Numbered from the stretch's first letter, positions 38,568 through 48,467 are shown. The stretch: DNA of 64,000 nt from Methylomagnum ishizawai (GCF_019670005.1 NZ_AP019783.1:2630150-2694149), one strand, 5' to 3'. Program-made: numbers and translations. Notes: generated from the letters alone by a model not told the origin.

Positions 38568-40307
38568 ATGAACGAACCCAAAATACCTATCGAGCGCAAG
38601 GTCTGGTCCCATTTCGTGGGGGAACTCAAAGCGCTGGGCACTTCGCCCCAGGGCGGCAAGGCCAAATTCCTGGCTGCGGGGCTGTTGGGCCTGCTGTTGG
38701 CGGTCAGCCTCTTGAACGTGGTGAACAGCTATGTCGGGCGCGATTTCATGACCGCCATCGAACACCACGACATGTCCGGCTTCATCGGCCAGGGACTGCT
38801 ATACATCCTGGTGTTCGCGGGTTCGACCGGGGTCGCGGTGGTCTATCGCTATTGCGAGGAACGGCTGGGCCTCCTCTGGCGCGAATGGCTGACCCAGCGC
38901 TTCATCGCCCGCTATATCGAAACCCCGGTCTACCACCGCCTCAACGACCAGCTCATCGAGAACGGCGAGATCGCCAACCCCGACCAGCGCATCGCCGAGG
39001 ATATCCGCGCCTTCGCCGTCACCACCCTGTCCTTCACCCTGATGGTGCTGAACGGGGCCATCACCGTGCTGGCCTTCGCGGGCGTGCTGTGGTCGATCAG
39101 CCCCTTGTTGTTCACGGTCGCCGTGGCCTATGCCGGGATCGGCTCCTACCTGACCATCGCCCTGGGCCGCCCCTTGGTCGGGCTGAACTTCAGCCAGTTC
39201 GACAAGGAGGCCAACTTCCGCTCCGACCTGATCCACGTCCGCAAGCACGCCGAATCCATCGCCCTGCTTTCCCGCGAGGGCCGGATCAAGGCCCGCTTGC
39301 TGCACCGGCTCGACGCCCTGGTCGAGAACTTCCAGCGCATCATCCTGGTGAACCGCAACCTGGGCTTCTTCACCACCGGCTACAACTACCTGCTGCAAAT
39401 CATCCCGGCCCTGGTCGTGGCCCCGATGTTCATCCACAACCAAGTGGAATTCGGCGTCATCACCCAAGCGACCCTGGCCTTCGTGCAATTGCTGGGGGCG
39501 TTTTCCTTGATCGTGACCCAGTTCCAATCGATCTCGTCCTTCACCGCCGTCATCGCCCGGCTGGGTTCGCTGCTCGACGCCATCGAGCAAAGCCGCTCCG
39601 CCCACGGGGCCATCGAAATCGCGGAAGCCCCGGACGCGATCCGCTACCAAAACCTCACCCTCCACAGCCGCACCCAGGCCCAACCCTTGCTGCGCGGCCT
39701 GGACCTGGAAATTCCCCATGGCAAACGGCTGTTGGTGCTGGGACCGAGCCACGACGCCAAGGTCGCCCTGCTGCGGGCCACGGCGGGCATCTGGGCCTGG
39801 GGCGCGGGCCGGGTCCAGCGTCCCGGCAACGGCCAGACGCTGTTCCTGCCCGAGCGGCCCTATATGCCGCCCGGCACCCTGCGGGAAGCGCTGCTGCGGA
39901 CGGGCAAGGAGGCGACCATCGGCGACGCGCAAATCCTGGCGATCTTGCGCGAATTCAACCTGGAAAGCCTGTTGGAACGCACCGGCGGGCTGGACAGCGA
40001 ACAGGACTGGGACGAGCTCTTGTCGCTGGGGGAACAGCAATTGCTGGCCGCGGCCCGCTTGATCCTGGCCGAACCCCGCTTCGTGTTCCTGGACCGCATC
40101 AGCACGGCGCTCTCGCCCGAAGACGTGGCGATGCTGCTGGGGCTGCTCAACCACCGCGGCATCACCTACATCACCCTGGGCCATAGCCGCTTCGGGCGGC
40201 GCGGCGCGGACGACAAATTGGCGGATTACGACGCCATGCTGGAACTGGCCGGGGATGGTGGCTGGCGGGTCAGGAAGATCGAAGGTGGGAGGCTGGGCGA
40301 GGAATAG
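38568..40307 (+). CDS. SbmA/BacA- or YddA-like ABC transporter with a degenerate ATPase domain
   Basis: This 579-residue protein has an SbmA/BacA-type membrane domain (residues 1 to about 340; WREWLTQRFIARYIETPVYHRL and NPDQRIAEDIRAF are hallmarks) and a fused C-terminal nucleotide-binding domain, as in YddA. The ATPase motifs are altered. Walker A reads GPSHDAKV (392-399), lacking the last Gly and the Ser/Thr. The Q-loop Gln is Glu in LPERPY. The Walker B Glu is Arg510 in FLDRIS. The signature LSLGEQQ (485-491) and the H-loop His remain. SbmA itself is proton-driven without an ATPase, so this copy may work without ATP hydrolysis. Peptide or vitamin-like uptake is possible. Confidence 0.85.
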   Translation: MNEPKIPIERKVWSHFVGELKALGTSPQGGKAKFLAAGLLGLLLAVSLLNVVNSYVGRDFMTAIEHHDMSGFIGQGLLYILVFAGSTGVAVVYRYCEERLGLLWREWLTQRFIARYIETPVYHRLNDQLIENGEIANPDQRIAEDIRAFAVTTLSFTLMVLNGAITVLAFAGVLWSISPLLFTVAVAYAGIGSYLTIALGRPLVGLNFSQFDKEANFRSDLIHVRKHAESIALLSREGRIKARLLHRLDALVENFQRIILVNRNLGFFTTGYNYLLQIIPALVVAPMFIHNQVEFGVITQATLAFVQLLGAFSLIVTQFQSISSFTAVIARLGSLLDAIEQSRSAHGAIEIAEAPDAIRYQNLTLHSRTQAQPLLRGLDLEIPHGKRLLVLGPSHDAKVALLRATAGIWAWGAGRVQRPGNGQTLFLPERPYMPPGTLREALLRTGKEATIGDAQILAILREFNLESLLERTGGLDSEQDWDELLSLGEQQLLAAARLILAEPRFVFLDRISTALSPEDVAMLLGLLNHRGITYITLGHSRFGRRGADDKLADYDAMLELAGDGGWRVRKIEGGRLGEE

Positions 40308-40328
40308 GCCGACGGGCCGTGGCCTGGG

Positions 40329-41282
40329 TCACGGCCTGCCCATGAGTTGCAGCTTGTCCAGCAATTTGACGAAGCGCCGGTAGCGGTCGGCACCGATGGT
40401 CCCGGCCTCGGCGGCTTCCCGCACGGCGCAGCCCTTGTCGCCGGTGTGGCGGCAATCGTTGAAACGGCAGCGCCCCAGCCAATCGCGGAACTCGCGGTAG
40501 CCCCAGGCCAAGTCCTGGGCGTTCATCTCGGCCAGGCCGAACACGGCCACGCCGGGGCTATCGATCAGATCGCCGCCGCCGGGCAGATGGTAGAGGGTGG
40601 CGGCGGTGGTGGTGTGGCGGCCCAAACCGGCCTTCTCGGACAATTCGCGGGTGCGGAGCTGCCGGTCCGGCAACAGCGCGTTGGTCAGCGAGGATTTGCC
40701 CACCCCGGATTGCCCGGCCAGCATGGCGCAGCGTCCCGCCAGTCCCGCCCGCAGTCCGTCCAAGCCCTCGCCGCTCCTGGCGCTGACGGCGAAACCGGGA
40801 TAACCGAGCGCCCGATAATCCGCCAAGGTGGCGAGGACGGCGGCGCGGTCCCCGACCCGGTCGATCTTGTTGACCACCACCGCCGCCGCCAAGTCCCGAT
40901 GCTCGCAAGCGGCCAGATATTGATCCACCAGCAGCCAATCCGGCTCCGGCGCGGGGGCCACCACCACCAGCACGATATCCAGGTTCGCCGCCACCGGCCT
41001 GACCTTGGCGTTATGGCCGGGCCGGGTCAACAGGCTACGGCGCGGCAAGACCTCTTCCACCCGGCCCTGGCCCTCGCTGGACACCCACAGCACCCGGTCG
41101 CCTACGGCCACGCCGCCCAAGCGCCTGCGGGTATGGCATAGCACGATCTCGCCCGCCGCGTTCTCGACGGCCAAGCCCTGGCCCAGATGGCTGATGACCA
41201 AGCCTTGTTGCGGGGACGGGGTGGCTGCTTGGGAAGCCGCGTCGGAGGTTTCCGGCGCGGCGGAGGCCCGCTTCCTGGTCAT
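40329..41282 (-). CDS. rsgA: Ribosome small-subunit maturation GTPase RsgA
   Basis: RsgA checks late 30S ribosome assembly using GTP. The 317-residue protein has an N-terminal OB-fold, the circularly permuted GTPase order (NKID before GQSGVGKSSL, then DSPGV) and a C-terminal zinc finger with CRFNDCRHTGDKGC. The switch motif HTTTAATLYHLP is intact. The start ATG overlaps the stop of the upstream M48 protease gene, so the two are translationally coupled. It converges with the SbmA-like gene 21 bases away. Confidence 0.95.
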   Translation of the reverse strand: MTRKRASAAPETSDAASQAATPSPQQGLVISHLGQGLAVENAAGEIVLCHTRRRLGGVAVGDRVLWVSSEGQGRVEEVLPRRSLLTRPGHNAKVRPVAANLDIVLVVVAPAPEPDWLLVDQYLAACEHRDLAAAVVVNKIDRVGDRAAVLATLADYRALGYPGFAVSARSGEGLDGLRAGLAGRCAMLAGQSGVGKSSLTNALLPDRQLRTRELSEKAGLGRHTTTAATLYHLPGGGDLIDSPGVAVFGLAEMNAQDLAWGYREFRDWLGRCRFNDCRHTGDKGCAVREAAEAGTIGADRYRRFVKLLDKLQLMGRP

Positions 41283-42523
41283 CAGCCGGCTTTGGCGGAA
41301 AGATGGGCGATGCGGATGGCGGCGGGGGGATGGCTGTAATGGAAGGCGGAATACAAGGGGTCCGGGGTCAGGGTGCTGGCGTTCTCGCGGTAGAGCTTGA
41401 CCAGGGCGCTGATGAGATAGGCGGGCCGGGTCTGGCCGGCGGCGAAATCGTCGGCCTCGAACTCATAACGCCGCTGGAAATAGGCCATGGCCGGTTGCAG
41501 GAACAAGGTGAAGGCCGGGGACACCAGCATGAACAGCAGCAAGGCCATGGCGTTGGAAGGGGTATGGACCCCGAGCCCCGCATAGAACCAATCCTGCCCG
41601 CTCAGCCAGCCCAGCAGGGCGAAGCCGACCAAGCTGACCGTGGCGCTCACCCCCAGCATCTTGAACACATGGCGGTGCTTGAAATGGCCGAGTTCGTGGG
41701 CCAGGACCGCCTCCAACTCGTCGTGTTCCAACGATTCGATCAAGGTATCGAAGAACACGATGCGCTTGCTATTGCCCATCCCGGTGAAATAGGCGTTGCC
41801 ATGGCCCGAGCGGCGCGAACCGTCCATCACGAAAATCCCCTGGCTCTGGAAACCGCAACGCGCCAACAGGGTCTCGATGCGCTGTTTCAAGGCTTCGTCC
41901 CGCAAGGGCGTGAACTTGTTGAACAGCGGGGCGATGAAGGTCGGGAACGCCCAGCTCATCAGGAGGGAAAACCCCATCAGGATGGCCCAGGCCAACAACC
42001 ACCACGCGCCCACGCTATCCATGACCCAGAGGATCAAGGCCAGGATCGGCGTGCCGATGGCGAGGCTGAGCAGCAATTGCAGGCCCAGGTCCTTGGCGAA
42101 TTGCTTGGGGGTGTTGCGGTTGAAACCGTAGCGCTCCTCGATGACGAAGGTCTTGTAGATGCCGAGCGGCAAACCCAGCAACTGCATCAGGATCAAGGTG
42201 GTCAGGATCGCGCCGATCCCGGTGGCGAGCGGCCCGAAACCGAAGCCGGCCCAAAAGCCCTGGATCGCCTCGATGCCACCGCCCAGGGTGAACAGCAGCA
42301 AGATCAACACCTCGATGGGCCGGTCGATATCGGCGAGGCGGTTCTTGTCCAGGGTGTAGTCGGCGGCCTTCTGGTGGGCTTCCAGGCCGATGCTATCGCG
42401 GAAGGCGGGGGGCACGGCGGCGCGATGGGCCAGGACGTGGGCGGCTTGGCGGCGCGACAGCCACCATTCGACGCCGAAGGACACGCCCACGGCAAGCAGG
42501 AACAAGACGGTGAAGGCATTCAT
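41282..42523 (-). CDS. M48-family (Ste24-type) membrane metallopeptidase
   Basis: This 413-residue inner-membrane protease has several predicted membrane helices and the zinc motif HELGH (His276 to His280), with the third ligand Glu in FEADDFAA. The motif layout and length match CAAX prenyl protease 1/Ste24-like enzymes found in many Gram-negative bacteria. Bacteria do not make CAAX-prenylated proteins of the yeast type, so its role is probably in membrane protein quality control. It is the first gene of a two-gene unit with rsgA and is divergent from orn. Confidence 0.9.
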   Translation of the reverse strand: MNAFTVLFLLAVGVSFGVEWWLSRRQAAHVLAHRAAVPPAFRDSIGLEAHQKAADYTLDKNRLADIDRPIEVLILLLFTLGGGIEAIQGFWAGFGFGPLATGIGAILTTLILMQLLGLPLGIYKTFVIEERYGFNRNTPKQFAKDLGLQLLLSLAIGTPILALILWVMDSVGAWWLLAWAILMGFSLLMSWAFPTFIAPLFNKFTPLRDEALKQRIETLLARCGFQSQGIFVMDGSRRSGHGNAYFTGMGNSKRIVFFDTLIESLEHDELEAVLAHELGHFKHRHVFKMLGVSATVSLVGFALLGWLSGQDWFYAGLGVHTPSNAMALLLFMLVSPAFTLFLQPAMAYFQRRYEFEADDFAAGQTRPAYLISALVKLYRENASTLTPDPLYSAFHYSHPPAAIRIAHLSAKAG

Positions 42524-42651
42524 GGGGGAAACAACTCCGTTGCGGTCGGTGGCACAGCTTAGCCTTTGGTAGAATCACTGACAAGCGGCCCAGGGCAACG
42601 TTCCCAGCCTGGGCCATCTTTCCTTCATGCTTGATATCCAAGGAAAAAATC

Positions 42652-43197
42652 ATGGCGACAACGGTGCAGGACTTGATCTGGATCGACCTGGAAATGACCG
42701 GGCTCGACCCCTTATCCGACCGGATCATCGAGGTGGCGACCCTCGTCACCGACAAGGATCTGAACCTCCTGGCCGAAGGCCCGGTGCTGGCGGTGTTCCA
42801 GGACGACAACACCCTCGCGGGGATGGACGACTGGAACCAGAAACATCACCGCGCCTCGGGCCTCGTCGAGCGGGTGCGGCAAAGCCGGGTGGACGAGGCC
42901 GAGGCCGAACGGCTGACCCTGGAATTCCTGGAACGCTGGATCGCGCCGGGGGTCTCGCCCATGTGCGGCAATAGCATCTGCCAGGACCGGCGCTTCCTGG
43001 CCCGCCACATGCCCCGGCTGGAGGCCCATTTCCATTACCGGAACCTGGATGTGTCCACCTTGAAGGAATTGGCGGCGCGGTGGGCACCGGAGGTCAAGGA
43101 AGGTTTCAAGAAGAACAACAGCCACCGGGCGCTGGACGATATCCGGGAATCCATCGCCGAACTCCGCTATTACCGGCAGCATTTGCTCAAGGTGTGA
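42652..43197 (+). CDS. orn: Oligoribonuclease
   Basis: Orn degrades very short RNAs and also pGpG, the product of c-di-GMP phosphodiesterases, in the cytoplasm. The 181-residue protein equals the E. coli enzyme in length and shows the DEDD exonuclease motifs: [20 protein letters not shown], and [11 protein letters not shown] at the end. The ATG chosen has an AAGGA site; a longer TTG start lacks support. Its function complements the HD-GYP enzyme elsewhere in the window. Confidence 0.96.
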   Translation: MATTVQDLIWIDLEMTGLDPLSDRIIEVATLVTDKDLNLLAEGPVLAVFQDDNTLAGMDDWNQKHHRASGLVERVRQSRVDEAEAERLTLEFLERWIAPGVSPMCGNSICQDRRFLARHMPRLEAHFHYRNLDVSTLKELAARWAPEVKEGFKKNNSHRALDDIRESIAELRYYRQHLLKV

Positions 43198-43200
43198 GGC

Positions 43201-45402
43201 TCAATCGAGCAAGCGCAGGGGAACCCCCGCATCGGCATCGTCCAACGCCGTGAAGAGTTGGTCCCGCTCCTCCAAGAAGCGGTTGATTTCCTGGTCCAGG
43301 CGTTGGGCCTTGAGGTCCAGGCTCGGGGCGTGGGCCGCTTGCAGCACGGCCCGCTCCAAGGCATCGGCGCTGCTGCGGATGTCCCCCAGGCCGCAGAACG
43401 AGGCCGAGCCGTTGATCCTATGGGCGGACTCGCGCAGCTTGGTGAAATCCCCGCCGCGCAAGGCCCGCTGGATTTCCTGCGATTGCTCCTGCAATTCCTT
43501 CACCAGCTTCCGGGCCAGCGACTGGGCCAGCAGGCGGTCGCCGCCGGTCTTTTCCAGGAACACCGCCGCGCAATCCGCGAGCGGCTCGGTCCCGGCCCCT
43601 GGCCGCGCCGGCGGGACCGGCCCGATCTTCAGATATTTCCCCAACACCGCCAGCAACGGCCCGTCCAGGACCGGCTTGAGCAGCACATCGGCGAAACCGG
43701 CCTGGACGATGGCGATCCGCTCCTCTTCATCGAGATGGGCCGTCACCGCGACGAAGGGCGTGCTGTGGTTGGGCGAGAACTCCCCGAGCAGCAATTCCCG
43801 GAGCAACTCCAGCCCGCTCATCCCCGGCATCCTGAGGTCCATGAACACCAGGTCGAAAGCGCGGGTCCTGAGGCGCACCAAAGCCTTGGTGCCGTTCGGG
43901 GCCTCCACCACCCGCGCCCCCAGCCGGGTCAGGCGGGCTTCCAGCAGGCGGCGGTTGATCTCGTTGTCGTCCACCACCAGGAACTGCCGCCCCACCAACA
44001 ACGTGGACATCCCATCGAAGTGTGCCGCAACCTTCGGCGGGACGGGACTTTCGGCCAGGAGTTCCGACAAGGCGTCGCTCCGCACCGGATAACCCAGGCA
44101 AGGTAGGTTCTGCGCCCGGTAATACTCGCGGATGCGGCGGCTGGAATGCGGTAGGATCAACACCGGACGCCCACCCGCCGCCCGGACCCGCCCGATGCCC
44201 CGCAGCAACAAGGGTTGGGACTTCGCGGCGGCGTTGATCAACACCAAGACGCCATGCGCCCCGGCCTGATAGCTCCGGTCGAATTCCTCCAGGCTGGCGA
44301 AGCCATAGCCGGTCGCGCCCACGCTTTGCAATTGGTAGCGCAAGGCCTTGCGGGACAAGGGATCGGGATCGATCAAGGCCAGCTTGAAACCGGGGAAGCC
44401 GGGCTTGGCACGGACCGTGCCCGCTTCCAAAGGATGGGTGAACCAAAACGTGGACCCCTTGCCGGGCCGGCTCACCACGCCGATGGTCCCGCCCATGCGC
44501 TCGACGATGGCGCGGGCGATATTCAGCCCCAGGCCGGAACCGCGTTCGCCATTGGGCGCATACCCGTCCACTTGGGAAAACGGCGCGAACAAGCGGTCCA
44601 GATGCTCGGCGGCGATGCCCCGTCCGGTGTCGGATACCGAGAACAACAAGCTGGAATCGGCACGCCGCAAGCGCCGCGCCCGCACCACGATCCGCCCGGC
44701 ATGGGTGAATTTGACCGCGTTGCCCAGGAGGTTGGCGACCACCTGTTGCAGGCGGATGGGGTCGCCATGGAACAGTTCCGGCACGGCAGGCTCGACGCAC
44801 AGCACGATGGACACCTTGGCGCGGGCGCTGATCAGCGTCACGGTGTCTTCGAGATAGGGCCGCAAGGGGAACCATTCGGGCTTCAGCCTGAATTGCTCGG
44901 CTTCGATCCGGGCGAGGTCGAGGATTTCATTGACGATTTCCAGGAGGCTCTTGGCCGAGCGCTCGATCAAGCCCAGTTTTTCGAGCTGGTATTCGGCCAG
45001 CGGGGTTTTGGCCAGTAGATCGGCGAAACCGATGATGCCGTTCATCGGCGTGCGCATTTCGTGGCTCATCTGGGCCAGGAAGCGGGTTTTGATCTGGGCG
45101 CGGGTTTCGGCCTGCCGACAGGCCCGTTCCAGTTCCTCGTTACGGGCTTCCAAGGCATCCAATCTTGCGCGCAGGCTGGACAAGCCCACCGGGCCGCGAC
45201 GGGCCGGGACGCGATCCGAGCCGGGACCGGTCCGCGCCAACGCCAGGGTGGCCAACAACAGGGCCGAAGCCCAGCCCCCAAGGCCCAGCAAGGCCCAATC
45301 CCCCCCCCGCCCGAAGCGGTGGGCCAGGATCGCGGCCAAGGCCAACCCCACGGCCACTCCGCATAGTTTCACACCGATATGGATACGCAACTCAAACCGC
45401 AT
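43201..45402 (-). CDS. BarA-like hybrid histidine kinase (HisKA, ATPase, receiver, Hpt) with a minimal sensor
   Basis: The 733-residue protein has two hydrophobic segments in the first 70 residues with almost no periplasmic loop, then a coiled coil. A HisKA domain (SHEMRTPMNGIIGFADLL), HATPase (NLLGNAVKFTH, DTGRGIA, GSGLGLNIAR), a degenerate receiver-like segment, a true receiver (FLVVDDN, VFMDLRMPGMSG) and a C-terminal Hpt (ESAHRINGSASFCG) follow. This is the BarA/GacS layout, but the HAMP and the periplasmic sensor are missing. It may respond to a membrane or cytoplasmic state. The start is the ATG just before the first hydrophobic segment; a 24-codon longer form is possible. Confidence 0.85.
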   Translation of the reverse strand: MRFELRIHIGVKLCGVAVGLALAAILAHRFGRGGDWALLGLGGWASALLLATLALARTGPGSDRVPARRGPVGLSSLRARLDALEARNEELERACRQAETRAQIKTRFLAQMSHEMRTPMNGIIGFADLLAKTPLAEYQLEKLGLIERSAKSLLEIVNEILDLARIEAEQFRLKPEWFPLRPYLEDTVTLISARAKVSIVLCVEPAVPELFHGDPIRLQQVVANLLGNAVKFTHAGRIVVRARRLRRADSSLLFSVSDTGRGIAAEHLDRLFAPFSQVDGYAPNGERGSGLGLNIARAIVERMGGTIGVVSRPGKGSTFWFTHPLEAGTVRAKPGFPGFKLALIDPDPLSRKALRYQLQSVGATGYGFASLEEFDRSYQAGAHGVLVLINAAAKSQPLLLRGIGRVRAAGGRPVLILPHSSRRIREYYRAQNLPCLGYPVRSDALSELLAESPVPPKVAAHFDGMSTLLVGRQFLVVDDNEINRRLLEARLTRLGARVVEAPNGTKALVRLRTRAFDLVFMDLRMPGMSGLELLRELLLGEFSPNHSTPFVAVTAHLDEEERIAIVQAGFADVLLKPVLDGPLLAVLGKYLKIGPVPPARPGAGTEPLADCAAVFLEKTGGDRLLAQSLARKLVKELQEQSQEIQRALRGGDFTKLRESAHRINGSASFCGLGDIRSSADALERAVLQAAHAPSLDLKAQRLDQEINRFLEERDQLFTALDDADAGVPLRLLD

Positions 45403-45652
45403 GTAATGAAGCCGTTTTTCCCGGCAGGGTACGAGCCAACAACGCGAGCCTGACACCGCGTCCAGCCCGGCCATCCGGGACTGTCACGCGGACGGCTAGT
45501 CTACAACAATAGGTTATATCCGGCGCTAATGGAGATGAATCTGGGTATTTCTGCGTCGGCCGGGGGAAGGGCCGGACTTGGCGGGGGATGGCAGGCTACC
45601 GGCGACCCCACACCGCGGGCGGATCACCGCCGCGGGAAACGCCGCCGGTATC

Positions 45653-45844
45653 TCAAAGCCCCGAGATGATGGCGATGAGCAACAACAACAGGAAGACGCC
45701 GGTGGTCACGAACATGGTGAACCAACTCCAACGCCCCCCGCCCGCGCCCGCCGTGCCACCGCCGGCCTCTTCGATGGGCTGTCCGCAACCGCTGCAAACA
45801 ACCGCCTTGTCCTTCACCTCTTTACCGCAGTGGCGACAATACAT
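45653..45844 (-). CDS. Small zinc-ribbon membrane protein
   Basis: This 63-residue protein starts MYCRHCGKEVKDKAVVCSGCG, giving a CxxC...CxxC zinc ribbon, and after a Gly-rich linker ends in one membrane helix (TMFVTTGVFLLLLLIAIIS). A GAGGG ribosome site precedes the chosen ATG; upstream extension would add low-quality sequence. Many bacteria have such zinc-ribbon/single-helix proteins of unknown role. It is divergent from the bufferin-like precursor gene. Confidence 0.75.
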   Translation of the reverse strand: MYCRHCGKEVKDKAVVCSGCGQPIEEAGGGTAGAGGGRWSWFTMFVTTGVFLLLLLIAIISGL

Positions 45845-46166
45845 GGTCCAACCCTCGCTCGCTTTTGATCTTGAACACGATGCGCCCGGCCGCCGGGCGC
45901 GGCAGAGCATAGCGTAATGCGTCCCGACCCGCCAGGATGGGGAGGCGGCCCCGGATCGGCCACTGCACAAGACCGGGTCCGTTATGTGAGAATACCGTCC
46001 CCACGGGGCTTCCAGGCCGGGGCCGGTCCACGGCGGCGTGTCCATAATCCGCGCAACTTTCCGGCATCCCCAGGTCTAAGGCTACCGTGCGCCGGTCCCC
46101 ATCCAGCACCCCGCGGGAAGACCGGCCATACCAACTAGATCAGCAACGAGAAGAGGAAACCGAGAC
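45845..46166. other. 322-base divergent intergenic region upstream of the bufferin-like cluster
   Basis: No gene is seen. It contains a GC hairpin (9-base stem near 45883-45901) and should carry promoters for the zinc-ribbon gene and the EGKC precursor gene. No metal-regulator operator or ECF sigma motif could be recognised by eye. Confidence 0.4.
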
Positions 46167-46511
46167 ATGAGCAAGAAGACCATCGGCACCGTCATGGGCG
46201 CAGCCATCGCCACCACCCTGGCCGGTGCCGCCAGCGCGGGCGAGAATCCGTTCGCGTTGAAAGACCTCGCCAACGGCTATATGCAAGTGGCCGAGGCGGG
46301 CAAGGAATCCAAGGAAATGGTCTGCGGCGAAGGCAAATGCGGCGGGAAAGCGGCGAAAAGCCCGGAGATGAACTGCGGCGCGATGAAAGAACAAGCGCTC
46401 AAGAAGGAAGCCGAACAGGCCAAGGCGATGGAAGGCAAATGCGCCGGCATGAAGATGGACACCCCGGCCCCGGCCACCCCGGCTCCCGCCGAAGCACCGA
46501 AACCCCAATAA
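46167..46511 (+). CDS. Bufferin/HvfA-like precursor peptide with EGKC motifs
   Basis: This 114-residue precursor has a signal peptide (residues 1 to about 24, AASA), then [18 protein letters not shown], a phrase typical of the EGKCG class of MNIO-modified precursors (BufA2/HvfA group). Cysteines are at 53, 58, 70 and 92, with EGKC at 55-58 and 89-92. A Lys/Ala/Glu-rich helix and a Pro/Ala tail follow. In characterised relatives, cysteines of EGKCG motifs are converted by a DUF692 enzyme with a DUF2063 partner, and the product binds copper in the periplasm. The next two genes are such an enzyme and partner. The modification here is inferred. Confidence 0.85.
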   Translation: MSKKTIGTVMGAAIATTLAGAASAGENPFALKDLANGYMQVAEAGKESKEMVCGEGKCGGKAAKSPEMNCGAMKEQALKKEAEQAKAMEGKCAGMKMDTPAPATPAPAEAPKPQ

Positions 46512-46531
46512 GCCCCGGCCCGCCGCGCCGC

Positions 46532-47374
46532 ATGAACGAATTTGCGATACAAGGCGCGGGACTCGGACTCAGGCGGGCCTTCATCGGCCCCCTGAGCGGG
46601 CATCCTCCCGCCCAGGTCGATTTCTACGAGGTCGCCCCGGAAAACTGGATGCGGATCGGCGGCAGGCTCGGCAAGCAATTCCGCGCCCTGACCGAACGCC
46701 GGCCCTTCGTCTGCCACGGCCTTTCCCTCTCCCTGGGCAGCCCCGCCCCGCTGGACGAAGCCTTCGTCCGCGAAACCAAGACCTTCCTCGACCGGCACGG
46801 CATCGCCCGCTACAGCGAACATCTGAGCTATTGCGGCGACGAGGGCCATCTCTACGACCTGATGCCCATCCCCTTCACGCCGGAAGCCGTGCGCTACGTG
46901 GCGGCGCGGATCCGCAGGGTGCAGGACATCCTGGAACGGCGCATCGCCATCGAGAACATCTCCTATTACGCCGCCCCCGGCCAGGAAATGGCCGAAATCG
47001 ATTTCCTCAAGGGGGTTTTGGCCGAGGCCGATTGCGATCTGCTGTTGGATGTCAACAACATCCATGTCAACAGCGTCAACCACGGCTACAACGCCGCGGC
47101 CTTCCTGGACGCCATCCCCGCCGAACGCATCGTTTACCTGCATGTGGCGGGGCATTATGTCGAGGCCGAGGATTTCCTGGTCGACACCCATGGCGCGGCC
47201 ATCGCCGATCCGGTATGGCGGCTGTTGGACCGCGCCTACGCCCGCTTCGGCGTCCTGCCCACCCTGCTGGAACGCGATTTCAACATCCCGCCCCTGGCCG
47301 AACTGCTGGCCGAGGTCGATGGAATCCGCGCCCTGCAAGCCCGCCACACCCAAGCCCTGCGCCGCTATGCCTGA
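46532..47374 (+). CDS. MNIO-family (DUF692) modifying enzyme
   Basis: This 280-residue cytoplasmic TIM-barrel enzyme belongs to the multinuclear non-heme iron oxidase family (DUF692, BufB/HvfB/MbnB group). Conserved metal-site motifs are visible: [35 protein letters not shown] and DTHG. It is expected to oxidise cysteines of the EGKC precursor encoded 20 bases upstream. The start ATG has no strong ribosome site, but the N-terminal GLGLRRAF and EVAPENW match the family. Its stop overlaps the start of the DUF2063 partner. Confidence 0.93.
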   Translation: MNEFAIQGAGLGLRRAFIGPLSGHPPAQVDFYEVAPENWMRIGGRLGKQFRALTERRPFVCHGLSLSLGSPAPLDEAFVRETKTFLDRHGIARYSEHLSYCGDEGHLYDLMPIPFTPEAVRYVAARIRRVQDILERRIAIENISYYAAPGQEMAEIDFLKGVLAEADCDLLLDVNNIHVNSVNHGYNAAAFLDAIPAERIVYLHVAGHYVEAEDFLVDTHGAAIADPVWRLLDRAYARFGVLPTLLERDFNIPPLAELLAEVDGIRALQARHTQALRRYA

Positions 47375-48128
47375 AGCCGATTTCCAGCGGATACAGCGCG
47401 GATTCGCCGCCCATATCCGCGATCCCGCCCACCAGCCCGCGCCCGCCGATGTCGCGCCCCGGCGCATGGCGACCTACCGCGAACTGTTCTTCAACAATAT
47501 CGAGAACTTCATCGCCACCGGCTTCCCGGTGCTGAAATCGATCCTGGCGGGCGGGCGCTGGTCGGCCCTGGTCGAAGATTTCTACGCCCGCCACCGCTGC
47601 CAAAGCCCATTGTTCGTCGAAATCGCCCAGGAATTCCTGGCCTATCTCGGCGCGGAACGCGGCCCGCGGCCGGACGATCCGCCCTTTATGCCGGAACTGG
47701 CCCATTACGAATGGGTGGAACTGGCCCTGGCGGTCGCCGAGGCCGAAGTACCGCCGCTGGACCCGGAGTTCGAGGCCGACCCGCTGGCGCACACGATCCG
47801 GCTGTCCGAACTGGCCTGGCCCTTGGCCTATGGCTATCCCGTGCATTTGATCGGGCCGGACCATCAGCCGACCGACCCCCCGCCGCAACCCACCTGCCTG
47901 GTGGTTTACCGGGACGCGGAGGACGCGGTGCGGTTCATGGAGGTCAACCCGGCGACGTACCGGCTGCTGGCCTTGTTGGAAGCGGATGGCCCCCTCCCGG
48001 CGGTGGCTTGCCTGACCCGCCTCGCGGAGGAACTGCGCCATCCCGACCCCGCCGCCGTGTTGGCGTTCGGGGCGGAGATATTGCGGGATTTAGGGCGGCG
48101 CGGGGTGGTCGGGACCGTCGCCGCTTGA
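47367..48128 (+). CDS. DUF2063 partner protein (BufC/HvfC-like)
   Basis: This 253-residue protein is the substrate-recognition partner of MNIO enzymes. The N-terminal DUF2063 helix bundle reads [40 protein letters not shown], followed by a C-terminal domain of about 100 residues ending in a winged-helix-like segment. The start overlaps the DUF692 stop by eight bases, so the pair is translationally coupled. In characterised relatives this protein delivers the precursor leader to the enzyme. A DoxX-like or other fourth gene is not present downstream. Confidence 0.92.
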   Translation: MPEADFQRIQRGFAAHIRDPAHQPAPADVAPRRMATYRELFFNNIENFIATGFPVLKSILAGGRWSALVEDFYARHRCQSPLFVEIAQEFLAYLGAERGPRPDDPPFMPELAHYEWVELALAVAEAEVPPLDPEFEADPLAHTIRLSELAWPLAYGYPVHLIGPDHQPTDPPPQPTCLVVYRDAEDAVRFMEVNPATYRLLALLEADGPLPAVACLTRLAEELRHPDPAAVLAFGAEILRDLGRRGVVGTVAA

Positions 48129-48143
48129 TGCCCGACGGGGGTT

Positions 48144-48467
48144 TCAAGCCCGGAGCGTCGTATCTTCACCGGCCCGCTGGTCCGCGTATTCCCGCTCGTT
48201 CCTGAACCACAGCGACCGCCCGTGCAAATATCCCACGAAGGTCCAGGTCGCCAGCGCCAACCACACCCGCAACAACCAGTTCCCCTCCGCGCTGAACACG
48301 CTGCCGAAACGCGAATACTGGAACACGGCCATCGAAAAGCAGAACATGAAGCCGCCCCAGCGCAGCACGCCGTAGGACCACACGAAGCGGCACATCCCCT
48401 GGGCACGCAGGCGCTCCCACTCGGCGATCCTTGCGGGGGTCCAGGCAGCGCGGGCGGGCCGGCTCAT
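48144..48467 (-). CDS. Small two-helix membrane protein, unknown function
   Basis: This 107-residue protein has two hydrophobic segments (YGVLRWGGFMFCFSMAVF and WLLRVWLALATWTFVGYL) joined by a short loop, with charged ends. I recognise no family. The start chosen lies just after the ugd stop on the same strand; a ten-codon longer start overlaps ugd and lacks a ribosome site. It probably follows ugd in one transcript and converges with the bufferin-like cluster. Confidence 0.6.
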   Translation of the reverse strand: MSRPARAAWTPARIAEWERLRAQGMCRFVWSYGVLRWGGFMFCFSMAVFQYSRFGSVFSAEGNWLLRVWLALATWTFVGYLHGRSLWFRNEREYADQRAGEDTTLRA

